NCBI RefSeq assembly: GCF_002127325.2
Contig: NC_035439.2
Coordinates: 145,902,709 to 145,966,708, forward strand
Origin: Helianthus annuus
Taxonomy: Eukaryota > Streptophyta > Magnoliopsida > Asterales > Asteraceae
Direction: 5' to 3'
DNA length: 64,000 nucleotides
Below, in pieces: positions 12,093-23,800 of this stretch. The notes beneath the pieces are model-generated. The model saw only the letters and a program-made list of their open reading frames with translations. It was not told the DNA's origin and made no database searches. The translations under genes were made by a program, and so were the position numbers. Position 1 is the first letter of the stretch. Each line of letters opens with the position of its first letter.

Positions 12093-12693
12093 TGTAAGTG
12101 CAGTATCCAGTGATTGAATTTCAGTGTCAGACAGAACAGATAGCAACAGTTAAGGGGGTGTCTGTAAGTGCAGTTCCTGTCGGGTAACTGTGCTTTATCA
12201 GTTCGGGTCTATGGTCAACAAAATCCAAGCCAACTCAAGAATTCGGAAGCTTAATCAGTTCCGAGTTTATGATGTTAAACTCAGAATATGTTGATTATTA
12301 TTATTGTCTGAATTATTTGTTTTGAATCCCGGACAATATGTTTTGTCCGGGTTTAGTCCCTAGTCTATATATGTGTTGTATAGGGTAGATTAGGGCAACC
12401 CTAGAGAAAGCTTGGTGCACCTCTCATAAGATCCCAACTATTCTCCATCAGTGTGTGAATTCTAGAGAGAGAGGGAGACTATGTGTTAGTGAGAGAAAGC
12501 TTGGTTTAGATCTTAGTGATCTAAACCAGCTTGTAGATGATGTATACTCTTTTGGTATGTAATCTGTGATGACTGAGTCGTTAATAAAGAGATTCATCTT
12601 CTACATCTTTCTATCTTTGGTGTTTATGATTGTTCTTCATGTCTTGAATCAAGTACAATGTTTGATATTCGTCATCGATCCGGTGCTTCAACA
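12093..12693 (+). repeat. Solo LTR with 5-bp target duplication
   Basis: A 601-bp LTR starts TGTAAGTGCAG and ends GCTTCAACA. It is flanked by GACCT on both sides (12088-12092 and 12694-12698). A TATA-like CTATATATGTG lies near 12364. TGTAAGTGCAGT occurs again at 12163, an internal duplication of the LTR start. It lies inside the Mutator-like element. Confidence 0.85.
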
Positions 12694-13034
12694 GACCTAC
12701 ACTTACTTGGTCAACTAACCTACATCTAGTTTATCACTCTCACTAATCCACTTAATTGGCCAACAAACCGCACTTAATTGGATAATGTGATTGCACTTAT
12801 GCAAATTCAAACTTGCATCTAGTTCTCAAACTCTGTAATCAACTTATATAAAACTATGAACCAACCTGCATCTAATTCATCAAGCTGCACAACATCAAAC
12901 TCACAACATTAACATCATCAGAACAATTGTACGCACACAGACTCACTAACAGACAAATAGAACAATTGTACACACACAGACTCACTAATACACAGACTCA
13001 CACTATGCACATTATCAAGATCATGATCATCATA

Positions 13035-13360
13035 CAGTTGACCAATGAAGTCATACATATGATCACCATCATCATACATCATACATCACACTATGCACAT
13101 TATCAGGATTATGAGGATTATATGTATGAATATAATCATGATCATGATGTTCATCATCATCATCATATAGTTGACCAATGAAGGACATACATATGATCAC
13201 CATCATCATACATCACACTATGCACATTATCAGGATTATGAGGATTATATGTATGAATATAATCATGATCATGATGTTCATCATCATCATCATATAGTTG
13301 ACCAATGAAAGGCATACATATGATCATCATCAACATACATCACACTATGCACTATATGCA
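13035..13360. repeat. ATC/ATG-rich tandem repeat, about 130-bp unit
   Basis: The marker GTTGACCAATGAA recurs at about 13038, 13171 and 13298, giving periods of 133 and 127 bp over roughly 2.4 copies. Each unit contains CATCATCATCATCATATAG and ATGAATATAATCATGATCATG. Simple CAT/ATC repeats continue on both sides, from about 12990 to 13740. Confidence 0.85.
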
Positions 13361-14915
13361 CATTATGATGTACATATGTATGATTATGATACATTCATGG
13401 ATTAGATGGTATTGAAATATCATGATTATGACCATATGTGTGATCATGATCATCATACATCATACGTCACATCATAATCATCATCGTCATAATACAACTT
13501 AATCATATAGTTTAATCATAAATCATCATCATAAACCATCATTACACACTTAATCGTATATCATCATCATCATAAAGCAAATTATCACACACTTAATCAT
13601 ATATCATCATCGAGTTCATCATAAAGCATCATCATGCAGTTCATCATAAAACATCATCATCATACAGTTAATCATATTAGATTTATATATTAAAACATCC
13701 AAATGATAATCATCATCATCATCATCATCCTAACCATAATTATACATAACAAAAGTTTAAGTTAAGAAAATATAAACAAATCCTAACCATAATTATATGT
13801 ATCCATGTCATAATTACATATCACTAAATAATAAGATCATTAATCAAAATAATCAAGACTAGTATTGCACTAGTCTTAGTGAAGATGGACGATGCTCTGA
13901 TCTGGTGATGGTGGTGAAGTCGGACCAAACATTGGGATGATGGGATTTTGTGGTGATAGGGACGGTGGACGTGATTGCTGGGGTGATTGAGGGAACAACA
14001 CTCCAAAGTTAATATAAATGTTGTCCAAGCACCGCAGGACCACCCTAACCAGAACCACTGTGCGGTGGCTGTTGGTCTCCATGACATTACTCCAACTACA
14101 ATCGAATAAACACAAACAAACGACCACATTATCGATGAAAGGGTTTTCAATCAAAACGACGGTAGTAATCTCTAACTTATAGTGGACTGAAATCAACACT
14201 CGTGTAATAAATGTGCTTGATATACGTACCATGGACGTGTTCGTTGTGCACCTCGACAGTGAATTCCATTATCAATGATTGGGGTGACAGTCGGTGGCCG
14301 TTCGCAGGAGCTGCACTGATTTCGCCGGTGAAGAAGAAGGGGAAAAGGGTAGGTGAAGACTGGGGGTGTCAGAAGGTTATAATAAAAAGATAAGGGCTAA
14401 TTAAAGAGAGCTAGGAATATTCATAGGCGAAAAGACCAGATTGCCCCTAAATCTAACAGTCAAAATAATTGTTGACCAATGGTCGAGGACAAATGGTAAT
14501 GAAATACCCATGTTAGGGTTTCAGTGGGCAAAAACTGAAAAAGAGTGATGCTTTGGACAATTTAAACCAAACCTTAGGGAGACAAATTGCAATCTATTAT
14601 ATATAATAAATAAGAAAATTTGGGCTGATGTGGCAGCTTCTTAGGGCTTCTAGAGATTCATTTTGGCGGGAAAATGGATGGATCTTTGAAAAGCTCGCGG
14701 ATCCTTTTTTCATGGATCCGACCCAATGAATTTGGAGCGTATATAATAGGTATTAGACAAACCCGAGAGATCAGCCCAAATCTCTTCATTCTACACCGCT
14801 CAGATACACTTTTTGACAAATCCTAGAGATCAATACGCCAGTTCTTCATTCTTGGCCGCTGAGATATCATCCAAAATTGACAAAACTGATTGGTCTTTGT
14901 TTCGGCCCTAACACA

Positions 14916-15777
14916 ATGGCGGACGACGACTCTTCATCACTTGAAACCAACCCTCTCGATGTCGGAAAAGCGCTTCACGGGTAATCAATTCTTCATATTA
15001 TCGCAATTCGTAATATATTTTAAGATCCCCAAATCCTAATATTTTTAATTTTTATGCATAATTTGAACAATAACAGGTGCATTCACTATCGGAGACACTG
15101 CAAAATTCGTGCTCCATGTTGCAATCAGATATTCACATGTCGTCACTGTCACAACGAATACACGGTTGCTTCCTCTTTCTCCTTTTATATTTCATTATGC
15201 ATATGAATTGTGAACATTATTTGATTTGATTTGAATGTGCGGATCATTTAGTAACTGGTTATTGTTTATGTTGTGTATAGAATGCGTTGGCAAACCCTAA
15301 GGAACGTCATGAGATCGTTCAACACGATATTAAGCAAGTACTGTTTTATTTTTTATGTTAATTGTTATCGTGATGTTTAAAAAGTGCGCTAAACGTAAAA
15401 GCGGTGGGCTTTTCGTACCAAATACGCAAACCGATCATATATATTTTTTATGTATCCTATAAGTTTTTACTTCCCCTACCTATAAATAAGGTTTTTATAT
15501 GATTTTACCTGCATCAACAAGCCAAAAAACTGAACGTTTTTGCCACGTGCCTCACGACAGAAAAAACGCCCAAAAATGTGTTTTTTGGCGCTTCATGGGT
15601 TTATCGAGGCATTAAGTGAAAAGGCTATGGCCTTTGCGCCTAGACGCGCTTTTTAATACCAATATTGTTATGTTTTTAGGGATTATAGTTTATTTTTTGT
15701 GGATGTGAGGTATTGTGTTTGTGCTTTTTTGGTGGTTTACACAGGTTATTTGTGCGATTTGCAATACTCAACAGCAG
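14916..15777 (+). pseudogene. CHY-type zinc-finger (RCHY1/MIEL1-like E3 ligase) gene fragment
   Basis: Four exons are recognisable: 14916-14980, 15077-15164, 15281-15337 and 15745-15777, with GT..AG introns and consistent phase. They encode a start (MADDDSSSLETN) and the first half of a CHY zinc finger: [52 protein letters not shown]. In the plant family this domain is followed by CTCHY and RING domains that act in ubiquitin transfer. Here a TAA follows within two codons of exon 4 and no further exons appear, so the ligase part is missing. Upstream sequence has a TATA-like GTATATAATAGG near 14738, so promoter and 5' UTR may have been captured too. It lies inside the Helitron. Confidence 0.8.
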
Positions 15778-16264
15778 ATTTGTTAAGTTATGAGAATTTT
15801 ATGGGAATTATTAAGTTTGCGTAGTGTTTTTTAGATGATAAGTGTAGATGTTTTCATTGGTATTCTTAAGAACGTTTTCAATTTGGGTGAAAATGGTTCC
15901 CGCTAGATCCGAACCGTATTTTTGTATATAGGGTCCGATTCCGTACTTAAATTTGGGCGAAAATGGTTCCCGGAAGTTCCGGTTAAGACCGATTGTTCCG
16001 GCTGAATAACCTCAAGAACCGTTTGGGATTATAAAATATTTTAAAATCCCTATTTAATTAAAGAGCTTCTCAACTTAGTAAAAACCGACTGCTAGAACTG
16101 TAACCTATGGCACAAGAATTAAATTTTTTACAAATTTAAAAGCATTAAGACTAACGTTCACAATTTGAATATTGTACTTTAGGGTGTTGGAATTTTATTT
16201 GAATACCCCAATGCAATCTCTTTTTGAATTAACTGAAACTTGGCAGTGATTGAATTTCTATATT

Positions 16265-16965
16265 TATTGTAGTTTTGGAGTGAGCTATCGCCACAAGCAT
16301 GGCAAGAGCTTCTAAGAGTTGATTAGTAAACTCTTTTTGAACAAGCTCAAAAAAAATATGGGTTGCTTCTAGAGGGTTTCTTGCAAATTGTCATATATAG
16401 AAAGTCTTTACAGTATGCTGTAGTAGTTGGTCAGGCTCCTTGCATCGGAGCAGAACCTCAAATATGAAATTATCGAAGTTTTTTGCTTAACATCCATGTG
16501 TGTTGATGACATTCAAGATCCCTTTGTACATCCTTGGGGAGGTCTAACCACTACTCGTGATGGAACACTTACTCTTTTGGATTGCTATTTGTATTCAAAA
16601 TCTCTAAAAGGCCTTCAAAATGTGTCAGTCGTATAATTATATATTTGTTGCTTTGTTTTTTCTTTACATGGAGTGGTAAGCTTTTGTATCTCACATTTTA
16701 CTCAATCAGGTCTTTGGTAGTGCCAGAGCAAGAGAGCGGAGTGTGAATTGCTTTATACTGATGCACGTGGGGGTGGAGGCCACGGGTGGATTAGCCAAGG
16801 AATGATGAGGCATGGTAGAGGTCATTTGACCCGCGGAACATGTGCCTTGCATATTGCCAGACGTTCTGTTGACACTTTGGTTGATTTTTGGTCTGAACTA
16901 GGAGAAGAGACACGACATTCTCTTCTCAAGATAGAGGAGGATTTTATGGAACACCAAATGTATAG
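16265..16965 (+). pseudogene. Fragment of a conserved plant gene (stress response NST1-like)
   Basis: The first exon (about 16265-16621) reads FWSELSPQAWQELLRVD, then two in-frame stops (TAG TAA, about 16322), then LFEQAQKKYGLLLEGFL, EIIEVFCLTSMCVDDIQ and GGLTTTRDGTLTLLDCYL. The next exon starts after an AG at 16709 (VFGSARARE), carries a frameshift near 16735, and continues GGGGHGWISQGM, DTLVDFWSELGEETRHSLL to MYR before a GT at 16966. I match this from memory to a conserved plant protein often labelled stress response NST1-like, whose biochemical role is not settled. Most of the C-terminus is missing. It is the second fragment carried by the Helitron. Confidence 0.6.
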
Positions 16966-17578
16966 GTACGTTCTTACTATTGACTTTGTGAGCAATTTGA
17001 ATAACCTCATTAAATACTGCAAACACATCCCTTCATTAACGGAAAAGAATATTTCAATGTTCTTCCAAAGTTGTGTGCTTCTTCCATATGGTCTTTTAGA
17101 AACATAATAGGATGTAACTTTGAAGGGGTTGCTTAATTCCAGCCCATTGATGAAGGGACAAATAAAAGATTCGTAAAGGTTCTCTGGATTCTCTTGATTG
17201 CTTCTAGCATTTTACTTCCTATTATATTCATCAGTCAAGGTATTTTAGTCATTTAACCACAATAGTCAAATGTCAAATTGTATATTTTTGGTTGTTTTAG
17301 TATCTTTTACCATTAAAGATAACTTTTTTTTGTATTAATGTTTGATTATATAGAATAATGTCTTATGGCTCCTTACCAATTCGGATAAAAGTGTTTCTCT
17401 CCTTCAGTCCTTTGGTGATCGGGATGCGTTCTTTTATTTCCGTAACCAATAATGTTGAGAACCGCAAAAAGACATAAACACGACACATTTTCTTTAAAAA
17501 ACACTATAATTAAAAGACACGGATTTATTTATCCTTCTGATAGTGTTTTTTTTCTTTTCTTTATCATCTCCTGAACCC

Positions 17579-17717
17579 GGTGGCGGATCTAGGATTCGCG
17601 CCAAGCGGTAACGTTTTATAAATAAGCGGTAACGAAATCGAAAAAATGTCAGTTTTTTCAAAAATTTAAACTAATTTTACACTAACGCCGGAACGCCAAG
17701 CCGTAGCGGATGCCACC
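17579..17717. mobile_element. Possible hAT-type MITE inside the Helitron
   Basis: Left end GGTGGCGGATCTAGG and right end GCGGATGCCACC resemble the GTGGCGG termini of common small hAT elements. No clear 8-bp duplication is seen. Apart from this, 16970-18560 holds no gene; GTGAAACTACTGCAGGTATGA occurs twice (about 18120 and 18220). Confidence 0.35.
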
Positions 17718-18601
17718 CCTTAATATATAGTACATCCGCCGCGCTAAACCTACATATACATGTGCATGAAGTTTACCTGCATATATGCATTTTGACTTAC
17801 GTAGTCAAGAGCCCTTTAGTTGGACACCTATACTCTCAGTTGAGGCTATTAGATGGTTAAACTTATGTTTATATGATCTGTTATATATTATTATCGTAGG
17901 TTATTATTTTATTAAGGATTGGGTCAAAATATAGGCAAATGGGTCAAAACGGGTCAACTTGCTAGAAACTCAAGATATGTTTAAAACCTATCTTGTTGAT
18001 TGTGACCAATGTAAGTCTTTTAATATATCTTTAGTTTCTAGCAAGTTCAATCTACAGTGAGCTTTTCTCTCAGTTAGAAGACTTCCCTGATGTGAAATTT
18101 GAGTTGATAACACTCTAATGTGAAACTACTGCAGGTATGATGAAGAATCCTTTATGTTTAACTATAAAAATTTGACCTATTTTTTCTTTTTTCTTCTTTT
18201 CTTTGTTGCTTCTCTCTGATGTGAAACTACTGCAGGTATGAATATTGAAAATTGGGATGTTGAACGTGATAGGAAGTCAATGTGGGTCATTGTGTCAACA
18301 AAATTATCTACTTGTAAAGTTAATACATCATCTTTTCTTTTTATTGATAATCAAAAGTTGCATGAGATAGAAGCATATTTTCGTTGTTAGATATCAAAGA
18401 TACATTGTACATGTTGAATCCACGGCACAAGTCTGCGACACTTCTATGCTTATAGAATGCTCCAAAACAAATTATGCACTTTGTCATTAACTTATCTAAT
18501 ACGTCAAATTATTTGAGTTTATTTTAATTATACACTTGTGATTATTTAAAATTAAAATTTCCTATCCGGGAAGCAATCCCGGGTGATAACCTAGTTTACT
18601 C

Positions 18602-18769
18602 ATATAGTAATAACAAGCTTTGACTTGGTTGTAACACCATTTTCGTTATGTTTTTAATTGCAATAATAACCATACTTACTATTTCAAATCATACAATTAG
18701 ATTCATATCTAATATCATGTCATGGTAATCATGTATACATACACGCCTCTACTTCTTATATTAAATTAT
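18602..18769. repeat. Host tandem repeat, segment between two insertions
   Basis: It contains the unit markers CTTTGACTTGGTTGTAAC, TTTTTAATTGCAATAATA, ATTTCAAATCATACAATTAG and TAATATCATGTCATGGTAA. It directly follows the Mutator-like element and is cut at 18769 by E1, whose 5-bp duplication ATTAT is 18765-18769. Confidence 0.75.
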
Positions 18770-19477
18770 TGTTAATGCAATTCGGGTGATAAGTGCATGA
18801 CTCCCATGTTACCAATGGAATTGAAGATCTCAAGTTCAATCAAGGCCATGCACTGATCAAGGGGGAGTTTGTTAATGCACTTTTGGATGATAAGTGCAAG
18901 GCTTCCAACATCAAGGGTCTTTATTGAACATTGTCCAAAGTCTAGAAAGAGTTTATTCTAGAAAGAGTTTATGGGAAGAGTTTCTTCTAGAAGGAGTTTA
19001 TAGAAAGAGTTTATTTGGAAAGAGTTTATTTGGAAAGAGTTTATTTGGAAAGAGTTTAATTTGGACAGAGTTTATTTTAGAAAGAGTTTATAGCTAGACA
19101 GAGTTTATTTTAGAAAGAGTTTGTATAGTCTAGTTTTGTCTGAGTTTTGTAGAAAAACTCTGTGCTTGCTTTGTGCTTTGTCCGAGCTTTCTATTTGGTG
19201 TGGAAAGTCCGGGGTTCACCTTGTATATATACTTTAATATGGAATAGACAAGGTAACGATTTCTGTGTGAATTTCTGTGCCCTAATCATTGTGCTTTTTG
19301 TCTGGCGGCGCTTTGTGTGACGTCATTCATCTTCATCAAGAATACTCAGTGTATTCTTGATTTCTCTCTCAAATCCTTGCATTCTTGTGTTCATCTACAG
19401 TTGTTGATCATCAGGTGGATTCCGCACACCTTTTGGTTGCATTAGCTGAGTGAGATCTTGGATTAGGAGGCCTTACA
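18770..19477 (+). repeat. E1 5' LTR (708 bp)
   Basis: The LTR starts TGTTAATGCAATTCGG and ends GGAGGCCTTACA. U3 holds 13 copies of GAGTTT, mostly AAAGAGTTTAT, between about 18946 and 19150. A TATA box, TATATATA, lies at 19224-19231. The LTR also contains an internal copy of the polypurine tract and of its own start (TGTTAATGCAC at 18870), exactly 100 bp in. The short ORFs in it are by-products of the repeats. Confidence 0.93.
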
Positions 19478-19479
19478 AG

Positions 19480-19491
19480 TGGTATCAGAGC
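19480..19491 (+). other. E1 primer binding site (tRNA-Met)
   Basis: TGGTATCAGAGC, two bases after the LTR end. Confidence 0.92.
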
Positions 19492-19733
19492 AGTGTGCTC
19501 ATACTACTGTAGGTGTTCTTAGTTTGAAGGTTTTGGTGAGATTAGTTCATACTTTGATAGGGTTTAGTGAGTTTTTAGTGTGTTTCTGTGTGTTATTCAT
19601 GATTCTTCATTCATTTCTAGTGTTTGGATGATGGATTTTGAGTAGTTTAGAGAGTTTTTAGTGTTTTCTTCATCTGGGTTTTTACAGGGTTCTTGTTCTT
19701 GTTCATACAGAGCTTTGAAGGAGATAAAAGATT

Positions 19734-20650
19734 CTGAGTTTTGATCTTTGGAAGCTTGGTCTGAGGTTTACACTTTGTGTTTGTGTCTCCGGGGTATTGT
19801 TGAACCAGTGTGTAGTCACATTGGGGAGATACTCCGAAGATTGGTTCTTCTGAGTTTTGAAATTTGTCTGAGTTTCAATTCTTTCAGTCTGAGTTTTCCT
19901 TTTAAAGCTAATTGTGTCTGAGTTTAGTTGTTTGTTTGGTCCAAAGTTATCTAGTTTAGGTAATTTTAGAGTCTGAGTTTGTAAGTCTCCGAGAAACAAG
20001 CGTCCGAAACAAGTTGTCCGAGTTTATTTAATTATTTAGTATCCGAGTTTATTATTTCGGTAGTCTTTAGTCTGAGGTTTTAAATTTTAGTCCGAGTTTA
20101 TATAATATATATCGTCCGAATTTAAATTTTAAAGTTTAGTCTGAGCTTATTTCTCTAATATAGTCCGAATATATTTCTTTTTAATTTGTCTGAGTTTAAA
20201 AAAAAATGTTTTGAGTCCGAGTTAGTCATCCTTCTTAGATCCGAGTTTAGATATTTTATTTAAGTCCGAGTTTGAGTCCTTGTGTCCGAGTTTAAATTTT
20301 TGTTTTGTCTGAGTTTCTTGTGAGGGTTGAGGTCCGATTTTATTTAGTGAGTTCTTGGAATCCGAGTTCATTACAACACCTTGAGTCCGAGTTTATTAAA
20401 ACAACTTGTGTCCGAGTTTAAATTTTTGTTGTGAGTCCGAGTTTATTAAAACAACTTGTGTCCGAGTTTAAATTTTTGTTGTGTCTGAGTTTCTTGTGAG
20501 GGTTAAGGTCCGATTTTATTTAGTCATAGTTAAGTCAGAGTTTTAAGTTCTTATATTTTTGTGTCCGAATCTATTAGTTTGTCTTGAGTCCTGAGTTTTT
20601 AAACCTTGAGTCCGAATAGTCTTTAGAAAATCAGTTAGAGTCCGAGTTTA
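19734..20650 (+). repeat. E1 leader array of TCYGAGTTT motifs
   Basis: The untranslated leader (19492-20847) carries dozens of copies of TCCGAGTTT or TCTGAGTTT at irregular spacing, plus one exact longer repeat (TTATTAAAACAACTTGTG, near 20392 and 20444). No ORF here is credible; minus-strand ORFs reflect the repeats. Confidence 0.85.
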
Positions 20651-20847
20651 ATGCTCTCATTCTTGTCTGAGGTATAAGTGCAGTGTGTCCAAATTTTTCA
20701 ATCAGTAAGGGTGTCTTAGTTTGAATTTCTAACAGTGTTGTGTCCGAGCTCTGTTTGTCTGTGTTTAATTTCAGGTTCTGTGATCCGGGATTTACACTCT
20801 GATTGAAGCTCACTTCATTGTTTTGAAGTTCTCTGTTGTTGTCTAAA

Positions 20848-23800
20848 ATGGCAAACAACAATCTGACTACGATGGTGCAAAGCCTCAAGCACAATGCTGA
20901 GGTAGGAAGTAACGACAAACCTCCTTTGTTGGTCAACGAACTTGATTTTCCTGAGTGGAAGGAGCGTTTTGAAAGATATGTTCGAGCAAAAGACATCAAA
21001 ATCTGGTTGTGCATCGTTAAAGGATGTGGTGCTACACCAATACGTACGTTGACGATTGATACGTATTTGGCTCTCACTGATGACCAGAAGAAGTTTTATG
21101 AATGTGAAGAGAAAGCTATGTCAATGATAACGATGGCAATGACACAATCGATACTTCATACGTTCCGCAAGAGAAATAACTCAAAGGAATTATGGGACAG
21201 TATGATCCAGCGATATGAAGGAAACGAAATGTACAAGAAACGACGTCTCGAACGTTTGAAGACTCAATTCGTTGTGTTCAAGGCTTTGAAGAATGAATCT
21301 TTTGATGACACAGTAAATCGATTTTATCATCTGCTGAGCGAACTTGATAGAAGTAAAGAGGGTATCTACACTGAATTCGAGAAGGTTGAGAAGTTTCTGA
21401 ATTGTCTTTCAAGAGAATGGAATATGTACACCGCTTTGATCAGAGAGGGTGTTCTCTACGAAGAGCTTTCATTGGAAGAAGTTGTTCAGAAGCTGAGGGG
21501 TTACGCTTGGAATATGGAAGATCAAGCATCCGATTTCGAGAAGATCCAAGATCCTCAGTTGTATAAGGCTTCGAAACCAACGGATAAGGGTAGTAATGGT
21601 GGTGTCGGTGTTGCTTTGTATTCAGAGAATGAAGGTCCTACAAGTGAACACGCCTTCATAAGCAACACTGTCAGTTCAAGTGGAACAACCAATTCAAATC
21701 AAGGGATGTACTCTTCTAGTGGCGCTCAGAAATCTCAAGGAACAAGTGTAAATATTCCTAAGATAGATGCAAGCGGTTTGAAGTTGATTGAAGAAAATAT
21801 GGGTTTGTTGGCGTCCTTTATGACTGCATACGAGAACTTCTGTCTTGGGAAACTCGTTGGACCGTCAAGTCTCGATGAAGACTTCGATCAGATAGATCAA
21901 GACGAGATGGAAGAACTTGATCTACAACTCAATATGGCATTGCTAGTCCGTAGAGCGAAGAAGTTTCTGCTGAAGACGGGTAGGAAGTTCATAGGGGGTC
22001 AGACAAAGACTCGAATGGGGGTCGACATGTCAAAGGTAAAGTGTTACAACTGTGGGATCTACGGGCATTTCGCACGTGATTGTCGAAAGCCGAAGATGGA
22101 AAGATCTGACAGAGATAACAACTCCCGAGGAAACAATTCAAGACCTCAAAACAATGCATCAAATGTTACCTCCAACTCAAGTGCTCGTTCAAGTGGGTCT
22201 GAAAATACCACACCTTCGACAAACAATGCTATGGTGGCTCAACCTTTACAGAATGTGACTGAGCCTTATGACTGGGGTTGTGCTTTGGAAGACATCTCAG
22301 GAGCTATTGTGTCACAAGCTTTTATAGCTGAAATTGTGAACGAAGAAGTGTATGAAGAGGTTATTGAAGATACAAGCATCGAGGAGCTTGCAGTTGTAGC
22401 TGAAGTTCTTGAGGAAGAGTTGGATTCGGGAAATGTTACTGAGAATGAAAGTCCTTCGATCGAAGAGACTGTTGAGAAGCCGAGCAAGACAGAAGATGGA
22501 GAAAAAGGTGAACGCTTTGAATTCAACATCTCCACAGCTGAAATGCAGCAATTTGCGGATGCAGAAGCTAAAAGGTTGGAAGAAAATTCCGTAGAAAACG
22601 AGGCTTGTGCATTCATGGCTGGCATTGAGGTAAAATCATCTTCTGTAGATAAGCGATGTGCTAGATGTGTTGAGTTTGTGACTAAGATTGACAGATATGC
22701 ACTTCATAACACAAACTTAATTGCAGATTTAGAAAAATCCAGAGAACTCATTGCGGTTTTGTCTAATTCGGATAAAGAACACCGAATTAAGATAAGAGCG
22801 CTGAAGAATGATATCTCTGAATTTGAGAGACTTGTGGCTAAGGGTAATCTTAGAAATCAAGAATTAAAATCTGAACTTGAAACAAGTCAAAATTCTGTTT
22901 TGGAAAAGAACAAAATCATTTTGGAAAAAGATAATCAGATTTTGGATTTGCAACGAAAGATTGAAAAATTCAGGGATTCATCTGAAGTGATGAATTTCTG
23001 TATTAACAGCCAACGTCTCAAAGAATCTGAGGAAGAAATGTTTGGCATTGGTTATACCAAGGTGCCTCCTCCGGTAAACCATAACTATACATCGATGCCA
23101 AGCATTGATCCTGAATTGGCAAACTTTGTGCCAACGACTCCTCTGACAGTTGAACCACAAAGTGAGTCAGAATCTGAGCCAGATGAAGTTACAGACTCAG
23201 ATCAGTCGAAGAAGAGTGGCTTGTCTAAGAAAAATGAAGTGAACCTTGAAAACATTGAAAATTTGATAAGCAACAAGATTTTGGAAATTTTCAATCAAGT
23301 TCAAAATGAAAAATCAAAACGTAAGTCACGTGGGAAAAACAAAAAGGCTTTGAAAAATGTCCCTAAAACAGAGTTTGTTAAAGGGGAGGATTTTACCAAA
23401 GAAGAAGTAAAAATTGAAACAGGTTCCAACTCACAGTTTGTGAACCAAATTTTGAAAAATCCCACCAATGCGTCTTCATCTTCGACCGATCATGAGGAAC
23501 GTCCGAAGAACGCTGCGAAAATTCGCAAATGCTACAAGTGTCGTGGGAAAGGACACTTAGCAGCAGACTGTCCAGATGACAGGGGTAAATCACTTGTTGA
23601 TCCTGATCAAAAGAAACCTTTTGTTGACAAACCTCAAAATGAATCAGTTAATGTTGAAAAGAAAAATGGTAAAAATCAAAAGGTTGAGAAAACCAAAGTG
23701 ATTAAACATGAAATAAAACCAGTTGTTAAACCAAATGTTAAATCACAACAAAATCAGGATCAAGAGGAGAAACCCGCTGTTAATAACCGTGGGGACAGAT

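Larger units (their letters stand above)
14593..18594 (+). mobile_element. Helitron carrying fragments of two host genes
   Basis: The 5' end TCTATTATATATAATAAA follows an A (14592). The 3' end is a GC-rich hairpin (CCGGGA-agcaa-TCCCGG, 18566-18582) eight bases before CTAG (18591-18594) and a following T (18595). TC start, hairpin, CTRR end and A/T insertion are Helitron hallmarks. No Rep/helicase gene is present, so it is non-autonomous. It carries, in the same orientation, the start of a CHY zinc-finger gene and part of an NST1-like gene, both with introns. Confidence 0.8.
11613..18601. mobile_element. Mutator-like element with long inverted repeats, carrying nested insertions
   Basis: Terminal inverted repeats of about 165 bp are seen at 11613-11780 and, in complement, at 14420-14592 continued at 18595-18601. 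Both contain ACATGGGTATTTCATTACCA and the terminal GAGTAAA. The right repeat is split by the Helitron at 14593-18594. Flanks AAATATCAA and ATATAGTAA match at 6 of 9 positions, a decayed 9-bp duplication. Left and right flanks are the two halves of one host repeat unit. No transposase is visible. The interior holds a solo LTR, ATC-rich tandem repeats and an anonymous stretch with minus-strand ORFs at 13824-14232. Confidence 0.8.

Noticed and set aside
12150..12163. AAGGGGGTG at 12152-12160 as a polypurine tract before a 3' LTR
   Set aside because: The GACCT duplication places the LTR start at 12093, so this purine run lies inside the solo LTR.
12927..13181. His-rich 84-codon ORF as a possible metal-binding peptide
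   Set aside because: His arises from CAT/ATC microsatellite repeats that continue outside the ORF.
18894..19097. 67-codon ORF in the E1 LTR, present twice
   Set aside because: It is the translation of iterated GAGTTTAT motifs and is duplicated only because LTRs are.
22266..22625. Minus-strand ORFs across gag and pol (for example 119 and 139 codons)
   Set aside because: They are shadows of the true plus-strand frames, with no motifs or independent conservation.
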